64,000 nt of DNA from assembly GCA_023079485.1 (NCBI GenBank), contig CM041083.1:151794552-151858551 (forward strand). The letters run 5' to 3'. The DNA is from Archilochus colubris. Lineage: Eukaryota; Chordata; Aves; Apodiformes; Trochilidae. The notes beneath the pieces are model-generated. The model was not told the DNA's origin. It did no database searches and saw only the letters and a list, made by a program, of their open reading frames with translations. Below, piece after piece: positions 49,283-60,662 of this stretch; position 1 is the stretch's first letter, and each line of letters begins with the position of its first letter. The translations under genes and the position numbers were made by a program.

Positions 49283-50569
49283 GATGTAACTTTTAATAAT
49301 ACTTTTTCTTTTATATAGAATTTCATATCATCCATAGTAGCATTCAAAACTGATTATTTGTGGGTTTTTTTCCCATTTTAAAAAAACCTAAGGGATATAA
49401 GCAGGTGAATTTGTACCACTAAGTTTTTATGTCTATCGAGGACCTACATCACTTGTATGAAATTCTTGTTCCATTCCTCAGATACAAATAGATCATGCTT
49501 TGGAGATGAAACCAATGCTGATTGCTAACACATATCTCTGTTAGCAAAGATTATTATAATATATAAAACCCAGGAAGTTGTCAGGGACATTGTGAATGGG
49601 TAAAGAACACAGGATTGAAAGGTGGTCACACTAAGGTCAGAGATACAGTTAATAGTAGAGCTGATCACACCACATGCACTCTGAACTGTCCCACTGGGTT
49701 ACAGGAGAAAAAAATCACAAAGACTGCAAAGGGCTCTGAGTGAGATCCTTTCCTTTCAACCTGAGGTGAAGAAGGAGATCAAGTGCCCCTCAGTCAAGGT
49801 TGGTTAGCAAATGATGGAAAATCTCCATCAGACAAATATCAAGCAAAACTGGTAGGAGACCACATTAATTCACACTGGATTATTTGTCTCTTTAGGGGTA
49901 TTTCAAACAGAAATAGAGATGGTAAGGCATTTTGGAACATTAATTTACTGGCAAATAAAAAAGCTGAGAGACAGCATCTTTTTATCTTCTTTGAAACCAA
50001 ATAAGAATTTAATTGGGACTGTGATACACAGAAGAAAAGCAGCTGAGTCTAAGGAAGGGCTGGAGACAACAAGACCATGTGCTGTAAAGTAACCATTGAA
50101 CAATGAGAAGTGATCAATCAGCAGAATGAAAATTTGTTCCTATTTGCCTTGGATTCCTCATATTTTGCCTCAATATATATTGGATACCATGTCATCTCTG
50201 AGAATCTGAGAAACAGGCTTTGTTTAAATTGAAGCTCTGACAACTTTTTTGAAAGGAAGTATTGTCACTCTAACCTAGCACCTAAAGCCACAGTTTGGCA
50301 TATATAAAATAATAACCTTCTCTACCAGTGATATTTATCTCTTAATGTATGCCAAGATACTTCTGAAGATGACTCTTTACTCAAATCTTACTCATAAATA
50401 TTCAGAGCAGAAATTTTTTGTTAATTTTTCTTTGTTTTCAGACTTTCATATCTTTGTCCAGACTAGCTAACAGACCATTTACTTACAGCACTTCATATAT
50501 GTTTTTGAAAAATACTGGTACAAAATTATCAGTTTATCTTATTTTTTTAGTTAAAAAATGTGCTTTTAA

Positions 50570-50700
50570 GATAATAAATATAATATAATTAATATAATGT
50601 AATAAATATATTAGGATTAATCTAATATAACATAGTTAATATTATATAATTAATATAATGTGTTAATATAATCAAAAATATAAATCACATTATTCTTAAT
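50570..50700. repeat. AT-rich imperfect repeats (TTAATATAATG type)
   Basis: ATAATTAATATAATGT-like units recur several times with interruptions, for example near 50582 and again near 50647. Almost no G or C is present. This is slippage-type low-complexity DNA. Confidence 0.85.
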
Positions 50701-53647
50701 ACAATTACATTTTTCCACTATAGTTTCAGTGTTCCTACCCCTTATTATATTGACCATGTATTTCTGAAAGTTATTTTTAAACTAATGATATTTTTCAACT
50801 CATGATCTACAAATTTTTTTTCTTATATGTTTACACACACACTGCTTGTGCATGCATACAGAGATTTTGAACTCAGACTTCAAACTGCTGGGTATCACCA
50901 GCAGAAGACTGTTATCAGAACAGTAAAAAATTCTCTTTTGCTTAGTGGCTTGGGAGGCTGCTATTGCTACACAGCATGCCAGTTCATATAGATACATATT
51001 TTTATTACTATATGAGATTTATTTTTAGTTTTTATTGAGTGATCAGAATAGTTTTTGCTGAAGAAGATTTCTAACCTGTTGTTATATAGTAAAGCTATTT
51101 TGAATTAATTTAAAATAAGTATCTTTTTCTTGCTCAGTTTTCATCATGATTTTTGAAGCTTAAATCATCTCTGGTTTTGCAGAATATATTTTTTTATTTT
51201 CTTTTTTCATTGCTTGCCACAGGGACTTTCACTTGTGTCTCAGCATCTGAGGATACAAAAGGCTAATCTGTGGAAATGCTGTACTTCCATGCTGAAAATA
51301 TTTTTATGTTTTCCTGTTGATTAAGGAAGCTCATGACAAATACAAAGGAAAAGAAATTGACCATGACCTTTCAACACTCAAATAAGAAAGATTTAGTTTT
51401 TTTAATCAAGAGAAAAATGCTGGTTTGGATGATTCAATGAGTGAAAGTAAATAAAGGAGATTTATTTTCACTGGAGGCAAGGGGGAAGGATGACAGCTTG
51501 GCTACCCACTTGCATATATATCCACCCAACTGACACGCACCTGTCTAATTCAGATTCAGGTCCTTCTTCTGTTAGTACATTTGCTTTGGTTTTGCAGGTG
51601 AGGGAAACCATAGGGGAGATGTTTAATTGAACTCTGGTGTGGAGGACAGACACAGAGAAAGCAGAATGGCTTCGAGCTTTCACTTACAAATTAAACAAAA
51701 TCCTCAGGGATCTTTAACTGGCAGACATTTGGAGGAAATTAAATGCTAATGTGTGCAGTTGTACTTTTTACACCCACAGACATCAAATATATAAAGACAT
51801 TAACTTCTTTTCTGTTGCAGCAAATTCATAATATATGCACAATGTATAAGGTTAAATCTTATAAAGGAAGGTAGAATTCAATATCAGATCATGCACTTGC
51901 AATATAACATGAGCCCAGACATTTTCAGCCTTAAACTGTTTAAATAAATGACTAACAAGTTTTTATGTGCAAAAATATGGCACTACTGCAGAATTAGAGA
52001 AGGTCCCTGTTGAATACTACAATGTGAATTATGCCCAGGAGAATACAGTAAATTAGGTTCTGGGATGGCATGAAAGCTCGTCTGCATAAGCATTCAATAT
52101 CTCCGTCCAGAGAAGAAAACCATTTGAAATATTTCCCACATTAGAGCTTCAAATAAGACTTCACCCACTCAGAAGAATATCTACCAGTGATAGAACAAGG
52201 CTATTGCTGGTCACAGGGGTTAGAAATCCCATGTGCTTTATTATACCCTTCTTTTTTTTGTAGGTTATAACAAATGTGTGCATGTGTATAAATGAAAAAC
52301 TAATTGTATGGCAAAATGGTTTGGGAAAGGATTGGATGATCACATAAAAGGACTTTTAGAAATGAGTCAACAGCTGAGTATATAAAGAGGTGACTAATTA
52401 GATAAAACATATAAGCTCAAATAGGAGAGAAAACAATTGAACTGAAATGGAAAAAGTTAAATCTGTGGTTTTGCTTTTCTGTGAAGAACAAAAATGTTCA
52501 GCTGTTTCCTTAGAAACCTTATATTGAACACTATCTGAAAACCTCCCTGAGTTCTCTCTTAAGTTAAGGGAATGCCTGAAAGTGAGAATTTTATGAACGA
52601 AATGTTATCTACATCTGAAAAAGGCTCGTTTTTTCAGTCAGTAAAGAGAAACAGCAACTGGAATTAGGTTTTTAATGCTAAGTGAGATGAATATTATCCC
52701 AAGTTCTTACCAACACTAATGCTTGACAATATTTAACTGCTTGGTATAGAAACTTGTAGCAGCTACCATAAGTTAGGCCTAGTTGGAAGCATCTTAAACT
52801 GTGTGGATGAGATTTAACTGACCACATAAGGTAAAGGAGTAGCTAAGCAGAGAAGTAACTTACACATCAACCTTAGAAACAGTGTAAGTTTTGACTGATG
52901 AGATCCTTTGAGACAGGAGGACTGAATGCCAGCACCAGTCTTTCACTGAGCATCCAGTGAATCATAATAGGGCCAGACAAGATCTGGGTATTCTCCACCC
53001 CATCCCACCATGGACAGTGTCCAGAGTTGCTCAGGGATTCTTAAGCTCTGTAATAGGGTCAGAACTATCGCTTTGCCTTCCAGAGATGCCTGAGAGAAGA
53101 GCACTTCAAGTTAAAGGATGAAGAGCATAGCAGGAATCCCTGTGCTAGCCACCAGTCTCTCCTGGGCTTCACTTTCTGTCACAGAGAAAAGTAAAGTCAA
53201 GCACTTTGTGAAATTGTGTACATCATTGATGAAGTGTTTAGGTATCCATATTCACTCTGTCTCCACACTATCTTTTGGTTTGAAACCACAACAAAACTAC
53301 AGCTTTTTTCTTAAAAACACCTCTTCCATATGACTTTAATACAGAATGTAGAGAGGGTTTAAGTATAAACCTTCTAGAAAAGATGGACAGAGATGGGATT
53401 TGATACTGCACATATATATGCTACAGCAAATTTATTACAACTTAAATTATCTAATCCTGACCAGATTCTCAGACAGGTAGCTTTTTAGCTGGTGTACGTA
53501 TCTACATGATTTAACCTACAGACCTGATTCAGAAGCTCCCATTCTTAAGTAGATATTTTTCTCATTTACATTTCCTATATTTTCTGTATTTCTTAGGCTT
53601 GCAAACACCCACCTGAGTTTTCTGTTTCATTGCTGAATTTCTATTTT

Positions 53648-53773
53648 GAATCAAATAAAAAAAAATCAAACAACCCCCCCCCCAAAAAAAAACAAAAAAA
53701 AACCAACCCAACCCAACCCAACAAATAAAAAACCAACCAAACAAACAAAAAAACCAAACAAAAAAAACCCACC
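53648..53773. repeat. A/C-only-like low-complexity tract
   Basis: For about 125 bases the + strand is nearly free of G and poor in T: A runs, a run of ten C (53674-53683), then CCAAC and CCAAA units. The other strand would be G/T-rich and could form unusual structures. Smaller tracts of the same kind occur at 5203, 16356 and 23776. Confidence 0.9.
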
Positions 53774-54843
53774 AGGAACTTATGGTACAGACCTCACCAG
53801 AATGTTAAAGCAACCTGATAAAGTAATAGCTGGGGGGGGAGGGAAGGATGGGGGACTAGGGAGGGAGGGAAGTCTACTGAAAATACCCTGGGCAAAGAAA
53901 ATAAATAATGCAAAGAAGTATAGTCAATATATCTGGATACAGAGACATTCAGGAAAAGTACATGTTAGTGATTCTGCACAGGTTTGTTGGATTTCTGGCT
54001 CAGCTTGATCTTCTCCTTGAATCACTGTGTGATATGAGCCTTCTGATCACTATTCCTTCCATGGAGTCTCTCTCCTCTAACCTCAGATACATGAACCATG
54101 CTTCAGTCTGTCACCCTTTTTACATCCCTTGATTATGGTTATGGCACTTTTATTGGAACAGTTAGAAAGCATTTTCTGTACTACCACAGTGACAGTGATA
54201 ATAACAATATCAATTATTACTGTAATTATAATAGTAAATTCTCCTACATATGCAACAATATATATATAAGAAAGAAATATTAGAAAAATATATATAATAA
54301 AGAGCAAAATTTGGTTAGCTTTCTCTTTTTCTTCTAATTTTCAGGGATGGGAAGTGTATTATTTGGACTGTATTATTTGCTTTACCAAAAAGCAAATAAG
54401 AATTCAGATGCTAAAACTTTTCATAGTTACTTTTTTTTTCCTGGTCCAGAGTAGAGAGAATATAGCAACTGAATCTCTCTGTGTTCAGAATTCTGAAAAC
54501 TGTAAAGAAGAAAACCAATTCATTTCAGGAAAACAAAAATGTATCTTTAATTATTTTTAATGGAGTAATTTTGTTTAAAATAATCTGAAATTAACGTGTT
54601 TAATCTGCAAATATTACAGAAACTTCAACTTCAGGTTGGTGTATCAGCTGTATTTTTAAATTGATCTGGTCATAGCTTTTTTAAAATGATCAAATGTTTA
54701 ACCAGGATGAATTTTTTTTTTTTTTATGACAGCAATCTCTACTGCAAAGAAAACAAAGAGATACCTATCTTAAAGCATGTTGTTCTCGGCCTTATGGGTA
54801 ACTTAGCAATGTATATAAATACCTTATGGGGGTGGATAAAGAA

Positions 54844-54872
54844 GGTGGTACCAGGCATTTCTTGGTACCACC
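54844..54872. repeat. perfect 10-bp stem hairpin
   Basis: GGTGGTACCA (54844-54853) and TGGTACCACC (54863-54872) are exact reverse complements around a 9-base loop. It lies at the left edge of an old CR1 copy. Confidence 0.93.
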
Positions 54873-55006
54873 CAGTGACAGATGAGAAGTAATAAGCACA
54901 AACTGAAATTCAGTAAATTCAATTTAAGTTTAAGAAAAGCCATTTGACAATGATGGTGATCAAAGCCTGGAATAGGTTGCCTAGTTGGATTTGGAGGCAA
55001 TAGAGC
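54862..55006 (+). mobile_element. old CR1 fragment, plus strand
   Basis: The order CCCAGTGACAGATGAGAAG, TAATAAGCACAAACTGAAAT, TTTAAGTTTAAGAAAAGCC, GGTGATCAAAGCCTGGAATA and GGTTGCCTAG is that of the CR1 ORF2 C-terminal coding region in plus orientation. Substitutions throughout and the lack of a 3' UTR or tail mark it as an old, partly lost copy. Confidence 0.78.
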
Positions 55007-55858
55007 AGCTTGGGTATTAATCCACATATAGAAATGAAAACAACCAACAGATTACAATCAAGACACATCTTCCTGCCTAAAAGAGTTTCTTAACACAGAT
55101 GCTCAGAAGAACAACTGTCTCAGTGGAACACTTTTCACTGAATCAGAGAAGAAACAAGTAAGGTCCCAGTTTTGCAATTTTGTGCTTAATTTGGTGTTCA
55201 AAATTAAGGCTTTACATGCGCTGCAAAAAAATCTGTTCCAACATCCATAAACCAGACCTATGGTCCTTGTAGTTTTTGAAAACTGTGGTGGAACAGTAGG
55301 CCAGAATAAGAGCTGTAATATTGACTGTAGCATGAAGAGAGAAATATAATTACAACAGCTCTGGAGAGAATTTGATTAATTGGGAAAAAATTACTTTTGC
55401 CTTACTGGCAGCACATGTTTTATTGTGGACTCCCACTCTTGCTGCTGCCAGGCTCAGTTTCTTGAAATGTGTGGAAACAGAATCCTCATAGTGGTCATTG
55501 CTCCTTTTGCTGTTGTTTAGTTTAAAGCACTCAGAGCTACTAAATAACCACTAGAATTACCACCAAATAACCACTAAAAGTGGTTATTTTTAGGGTAAGT
55601 TCAAAGTTTAAGATTGAAATAAACAAGGAAAAAATTCATTGCTTTAGAAATATACTGGTAAAAACAAAACAACTTGTATATTTTATTTCTTTTTACAAAC
55701 ATTGCACAGAAAAAAAAATAAGCAAAAACCAAGGAACACTAAGAAAACCAACATTCAGGTTAATAATCCTGAGTTTGTTTTCATTAAAAAAAATTCTCAG
55801 AAAGACAGAAAGCATTTCCATGCTTTTTAGAAATATTCTTGATTTTCAGTTGGCAGCT
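55007..55858. other. unique AT-rich DNA
   Basis: No gene or repeat family is recognised. Plus- and minus-strand open frames are short and without domains. Confidence 0.5.
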
Positions 55859-56260
55859 GGTCACAAGTCGTGTTCATCAGGGGTCAGTGCTGGGTCCAGT
55901 TCTGTTTAATATCTTTACCACTGATCTGGGATCAAGTGCACCCTCAGTAAGTGCAGATGACTCCAAGCAGGGTGAGGGTGTTGGTCTGCCTGAGGGTAGA
56001 AAGGCTCTAGAGAGGGATCTGGACAGGCTGGATCAGTGGCCTGAATGCAATTGTATAACATTTAACAAGTCCTGCACTTGAATCATGACCCCCTCATGCA
56101 TCCTAGAGGCTTGGGGAAGAGTGGCTGGAAAGCTGCTACTCCTGAGGACAAGGACCCACGGGGGTTGGTTGCCAATCAGCTGAATATGAGCAGCAGTGTG
56201 CCCAGGTGGCCAAGAAGCACCCTAAATTATTTCAGAAATAGTGTGGCCAGCACGATTGGA
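55859..56260 (+). mobile_element. CR1 LINE, left half, interrupted by an LTR
   Basis: A plus-strand CR1 segment beginning inside ORF2. The translation near 55875-55930 gives [14 protein letters not shown], the conserved reverse-transcriptase motif of CR1. It continues with GATGACTCCAAGCAGGGTGA, GATCTGGACAGGCTGGATCA, TTGGGGAAGAGTGGCTGGAAA and TGTGCCCAGGTGGCCAAGAA, all in the usual CR1 order. The frame is broken by substitutions and small indels. At 56260, after GTGTGGCCAGCA, the CR1 is cut by an LTR and resumes at 57034. Confidence 0.93.
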
Positions 56261-57033
56261 TGTCTTAGTTTTAAGCCAGGACAAAACCAAATTTCTTTCT
56301 AGTAATTTTACTTTCAGCTGAGTGTCTTCTAAGTAGCTGTATTTCCTGATCCTTACAGCAAATTTCTCAGGCAGTGTCTGCTTCTAAGACTGAGTGCTCA
56401 GTGTTTATAGCTATGGATGGAGAATGTTATGCAGAACCAAAGCCACTGCTCGGTTCTGGGAAACATTTATGCTCTAGAAAGAGAAAGGGAGTAAAGGTGT
56501 CACACCTGCAACCCTCCTTTAGGGAGGTGCAGAGCACACAGGTGACCAAAACTGACCAGAGGATTCCATCTCATACAATTCATAATCGGTATAAATTTGA
56601 GGGATCTGAGTGTCAAACTCTCTTCATCAATGGCTGGAATCCTGGGAGGATTCTGTCCATTGAATCTATCCTGAATCTGCATGTTCCTGCCTCCAGCTCC
56701 CATCTGCTGCTAATTCTTGGAGCCCACCCAGCCTGGGACTTTTCTAGGGCTGCCCTGCAGCCTCGGTGGTGATGTGAGCATTATTGGGTGGGCTGAGGAG
56801 GAGAAATATAATGCTTTTCTAAATATATATAATTACACATATATATATATAATTAGTATTTTTTATATATATATATATATATATATCATTTATAATTATA
56901 TATTTATATTTTTTTTATTTTCCTTTTCATCTTCAGTGTTTCATTAAAACTGAGTAGTTTAGTTTCCAACGTGACAGTCTCTCTCCCTTACTCTCTCCCT
57001 TGTCATTTGCCAGCTCAGTGTTAAACCATGACA
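56261..57033 (+). mobile_element. Solo LTR, 773 bp, nested inside CR1, avian ERVL-like
   Basis: Starts TGTCTTAGTTTTAAGCCAGG and ends CAGTGTTAAACCATGACA, the same termini as the LTR at 22942 with substitutions. It shares that element's CACACCTGCAACCCTCCTTT, GCCCTGCAGCCT and TTTCATTAAA (ATTAAA at 56943-56948) blocks. A TA microsatellite has expanded inside it (about 56829-56905). It splits a CR1 exactly. The flanking pentamers TTGGA (56256-56260) and GTAGA (57034-57038) agree at three of five positions, which fits an eroded 5-bp target duplication. Greater divergence and the decayed duplication suggest it is older than the 22942 copy. Confidence 0.88.
56829..56905. repeat. TA-dinucleotide microsatellite inside LTR
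   Basis: Several interrupted TA runs, the longest at about 56864-56886, lie where the sister LTR at 22942 has only TATATTTGTATATATTTG. This shows expansion after insertion. Confidence 0.9.
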
Positions 57034-57588
57034 GTAGAGAAGTGATGGTCTCCCTGTACTCAGAACTGGTGAGACTGCACCTCAAATACTGTGCTCATTT
57101 TTGAGCTCCTCACTATAAGAAGGACATTGAGATGCTTGAGTGTTTCCAAAGAAGGGAAATAAAGCTGAACTCAGAGCATTTTGTTCAGAGCACAAGTCTT
57201 ACAGTGAGGGTTTGAGGGAACTGGAGGATTTTTTGCTTGGAGAGAAGGTTGTGGGGAAACATTTGGCTCCCTACAACTACCTGAAGGGTGATTGTAAAGA
57301 GGTGGGTGTCAGTCTCTTCTCCCAAGTAACAAGACAGGGCAAACAACCTCAAGGTACTCCAGGAGAGTTTTAGATTGGGTATTAGGCAACATATCCTTAG
57401 TGAAAGGGTTTTCAGGCACTGGAACAGGCTGCTGTGGGAGGTGGTGGAGTCAGTATCCTTGGAGGTATTTAAAAGATGTGTAGAAGTGGTGCTTAGGGAC
57501 ATGGTGTAGTGGTGGACATGGCAGTGCTACATTTGTGGTGAGACTTGATGATCTTTTCCAACCAAAACAGTTTTATGATTCTATGATT
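57034..57588 (+). mobile_element. CR1 LINE, right half after the LTR, with 3' tail
   Basis: Resumes the CR1 of 55859-56260: AGAAGTGATGGTCTCCCTGT, TACTCAGAACTGGTGAGACT, AAGAAGGACATTGAGATGC, CTACAACTACCTGAAGGGTG, TTGGAGGTATTTAAAAGATG, GGTGCTTAGGGACATGG, then GACTTGATGATCTTTTCCAA and TTATGATTCTATGATT. About 955 bp of CR1 is recoverable in the two halves, the longest in the window. ORF2 is disrupted. The 3' UTR (TTTAAAAGATGTGTAGA...) marks a different subfamily from the copies at 487 and 33927. Confidence 0.95.
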
Positions 57589-58920
57589 ATCTGCAAAATT
57601 AAATCTCCCAGCACAACAGGCAAAGCTCTAGCCCACTCCCATAAGATACATTTTAAAATATTAGACCAGTTTAATAAAATTAGAGGACTCCTATTCAGAA
57701 TGTAATCCTACTAGGTAATAAGAATATTGTAGAGCATCTTTAATATACTGTATGTAATTAGCTCTTCCACAATTAGGAACTTAGAAAAAAGTTTTCACTT
57801 GAAGAACATCAGCAGAATACAGGAAAACAGGAAGGCTTGATATGTTTCTTTGATACTAAAATATCTTCTTGTTCACAGAAAGATAGCTTTACTAAAAGGC
57901 TGTTTATTTTTATCAACTTTACTAAAAGTTCCCAAACTCCCCATTTCACTCAATATTCAACATACCTAATACTTTAATTCTTGAGTAGTTATTCTCATTG
58001 AATCTGTGATTCTTGCCAGATGGCTGGAAAGGCTACTTTAGCAGAATCCAAACAGGATTTATGAAAAAGTATCCCACACAATACAATGTTCATTCCTGTG
58101 AAGTGTCAGTGAGTTAACTGGTTTGTACCAAAAAAGTGAAATCCATATTGCAAGCCATAGCATATTTCAGATACTGTTAGACATTCATCATCATTCATTT
58201 TCAGGTTGGGCTTCTATGCATTGGCTCCACTTTTGCTTAGGGATTTTATTTCCCAATGTATTTGGCACATATTATAGAAAAGTATGCAAAAATTGCTGAG
58301 CAAGTATAATGAATTTTGGGTAGTTCATGCAAAGTTGAATTACTTGTCAGGAACTTGCAATACCAACTTCTTGCAAATCTAATCATGGTGGTGTACAAAG
58401 AATACCTCTCAAAAAGAACTTTCAATTTCAGGAGTTCCTGTTTCATGAAATTCTAGAAAAAATCTGGAATATAAGATATAAGGAAGATCTGAGAATTATA
58501 TATTAAACGCTAGTTCTAAATGGAACACACATTTCTCTGGACAAAAGAATTAATATTCATGACTGTAGAAGCCTAGTCATACACTAAAGTTTGCATCACA
58601 TAGTACACAAAGATGAGTAGTTTTATTGAAATGCAAATATGTTTAAAATGCAGATAGGCTAAATGTACCTTTTCATCTTTGTAGGCTGCATTGTGTTTTT
58701 TGATCCAGAAGATTAAATACTAACTTTGCCTGCAATACCCCAGGAGACCTCCACAGAGGCTGGGCTGTCTCTTAGAAGACATAAAGGACAATTTCTCTTT
58801 CTTGACTTGAAAGATAGAATAAGCATTATCTCCAGGGCAGACTTTCAACCCATAAATATGGTTCCCCAGGCTCTGAGAATGTGTAGACTGAAACCACAGT
58901 ACTGTCAAGCCACACAGATT
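57589..58920. other. unique AT-rich DNA, no gene recognised
   Basis: No coding exon, RNA gene or named repeat is recognised. Overlapping frames at 58720-58938 exist on both strands and have no domain. Confidence 0.5.
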
Positions 58921-59025
58921 CATACAATTGTAGAATAGCTCAGGTTGAAAGGGACCTTAAAGATCATCCAGTCTCAACCCCCCTGCATGGACAGGGTTAC
59001 ATTCTGTTCTAGGTGGTTTGAGACA
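58921..59025 (-). mobile_element. short CR1 3' end, minus strand
   Basis: CAATTGTAGAATAGCTCAGG, TTGAAAGGGACCTTAAAGATC, ATCCAGTCTCAACCCCCCTGC and ATGGACAGGG follow the reverse-complemented CR1 3' UTR. It is about 105 bp, and its wording is close to the copy at 13971. Confidence 0.88.
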
Positions 59026-59944
59026 CTTCTGTCCCAGTGCTGCAAATAACAAAGCCTATTCTGAGGCACAAAACTATCCACAGGCTGTATATTTTTTAAA
59101 AGTCAAAAAATGTAAATGAAAAATATGAAAATGAAAATGCCTGTTTTGATATAGCCTGTTTTATCTGAGTCAAAACCCAGCACTTTCCCTCTCCAGAAAA
59201 ATATCCCAGTCCTAAATTCATTGAGCCCTCTTTCCTTTCTTTTCAGTGTTCTCTTCCTCATCTAGAAAAAGGACAAATAGTTGATTTCCATGTTGGCTAA
59301 ATTATCTAACTTATGGGTTGTAGAACCTTTTTCTTTCTCTCTGATCTATTGCTTGTGTTTGAGATGTAGATAAATACATGTTCTCACATAGTTTCTATGG
59401 ATTTCTTGCTGTTGAAATTTTTTTATTGGAATACCCTCACTAAAAATTAATCTAAATGAATTTGTAGACTAAAAAAATGCCACTCTGAGCATTTTTTCAT
59501 ATAATCTTTGCTTACTGAAGTTACCTCATATTCTATTAGCCGCTGATACTAGTATTTGGAAGGAATCAATTAGCTACCCTGATTTGGGAACTTAAATTAG
59601 TAAGTTGAGAACTTTGCACAGTCCTGTGCTATATAGGTTTGCCAGCTAGCTCAGGGAACTTGGAACAACATTGCACATATTTTATGGTTCACTTCACTGA
59701 AAAAATTGTTTTTCTTAGTGGTTAGAATGCAAGCAGAATTGGCCTTGCTGCAAGGAGATGAGCTGGGGCTGAAAAAGGGACTGAGGCTGGGAGCTCCGGG
59801 AATAAGGGGAAAATACACCTGTAGTACTGACTGGACATAAATATAAGAGAAGAGGCATTACCTCTGGAGTGGCCCTGTAGTTGTGATGTTATTGTATTAG
59901 GAATAGTATGTGATGCTGTTGTAGTAGTTGTAATGTTATTGGGT
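59026..59944. other. unique DNA with a GC-richer patch and a spaced imperfect repeat
   Basis: The patch at about 59750-59830 (GAGCTGGGGCTGAAAAAGGG and following) is GC-richer and may be older transposon sequence. TAGTTGTGATGTTATTG at 59878 recurs as TAGTTGTAATGTTATTG 47 bases later (59925). No gene is recognised. Confidence 0.45.
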
Positions 59945-60172
59945 TAGAGATAACTTGAATAAACTGAAAATTCACAAATCCCCAGCACCCTCTGGGGTGT
60001 ATCCATGCGTGCTGAGAGAGCTGGTGGATGTTGTTGCTGAACCACTCTCCATCGTATCTGAAAATCCTTGGAGAATGAGAGAGGTGTCTGAGGTCTGGAA
60101 GAAAGCCAATGTCACAGGTTTTTTCCTTTGTTTCAGTAGAACTTCCTCCACAGTCAAGCACTATCTGAGATA
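59945..60172 (+). mobile_element. CR1 ORF2 reverse-transcriptase fragment, plus strand
   Basis: The plus-strand translation from about 59955 reads HKSPAPSGVYPCVLREL, then VVAEPLSIV and VWKKANVTG. These are the conserved words at the start of the CR1-type reverse-transcriptase domain, in order. The frame runs 72 codons and is then lost. It lies much farther 5' in the element than any other CR1 piece in this window. Confidence 0.85.
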
Positions 60173-60204
60173 ATTATCTAATAATATCATATATATCTTA
60201 TAAA

Positions 60205-60260
60205 TCATATAACTTTTGAAGCCCCTTCCAACCCCCAACTTTCTCTGATTCTGTGATATC
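60205..60260 (+). mobile_element. CR1 3' tail close behind the RT fragment
   Basis: TTTTGAAGCCCCTTCCAACC, CCAACTTTCTCTGATTC and TGTGATATCTC form a CR1 terminal block in plus orientation. It begins about 35 bases after the RT fragment at 59945-60172. The roughly 2 kb of ORF2 and 3' UTR that normally separate them are missing, so the two may be one internally deleted insertion. Confidence 0.75.
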
Positions 60261-60662
60261 TCATCAAAGCTGCATGCAGAATGTTGCTAGGAATATAAAC
60301 AAAATTTTATATTAGAAATAGAATTTGTCATTGGCTATGACATAATGATTAATTTTTTTCTTATTGTTTTCTATTGATTGCATATTCTTTCTACAACTAC
60401 AGCAGTTTTAAATGCAACATATAATAACAACAATGTTCAATTTTATCTTACCTGTTTCTAAAAAAATACTCAGGACATCATTAATTGAAAAGAAACTATG
60501 GAATTGTGGAGCAGTGATAGTTTAAGGGGAAGATTAATTATTGCAGTGCTCTTTAAACCTGTAATTTTTAACACTGATCCTAAATCCAAGTATTCTATAT
60601 GCTTGTTTGGCATTCAAGTTATCGCGTATTCCAGTACTCTGCTTCTGCAGGAGTGTGGTTAG
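60261..60662. other. unique AT-rich DNA
   Basis: No gene or repeat family is recognised. Confidence 0.5.

Larger units (their letters stand above)
49283..54843. other. unique AT-rich DNA with low-complexity tracts, no gene recognised
   Basis: Includes a long TA/ATTAATATAAT-type low-complexity patch (50570-50700), a G-poor A/C-rich tract (53648-53773) and G-rich DNA right after it (53831-53870). Open frames reach 120 codons (53646-54008), but this one is the translation of the A/C tract. No transposon or RNA gene is recognised. Confidence 0.5.

Noticed and set aside
53646..54008. 120-codon plus-strand frame rich in Lys, Pro, Thr and Asn
   Set aside because: Its first third is the translation of the A/C low-complexity tract, and the rest has no domain.
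56374..56772. 132-codon frame, the second longest in the window, as a gene
   Set aside because: It lies inside the nested LTR 56261-57033. LTRs of this type are non-coding and the translation has no domain.
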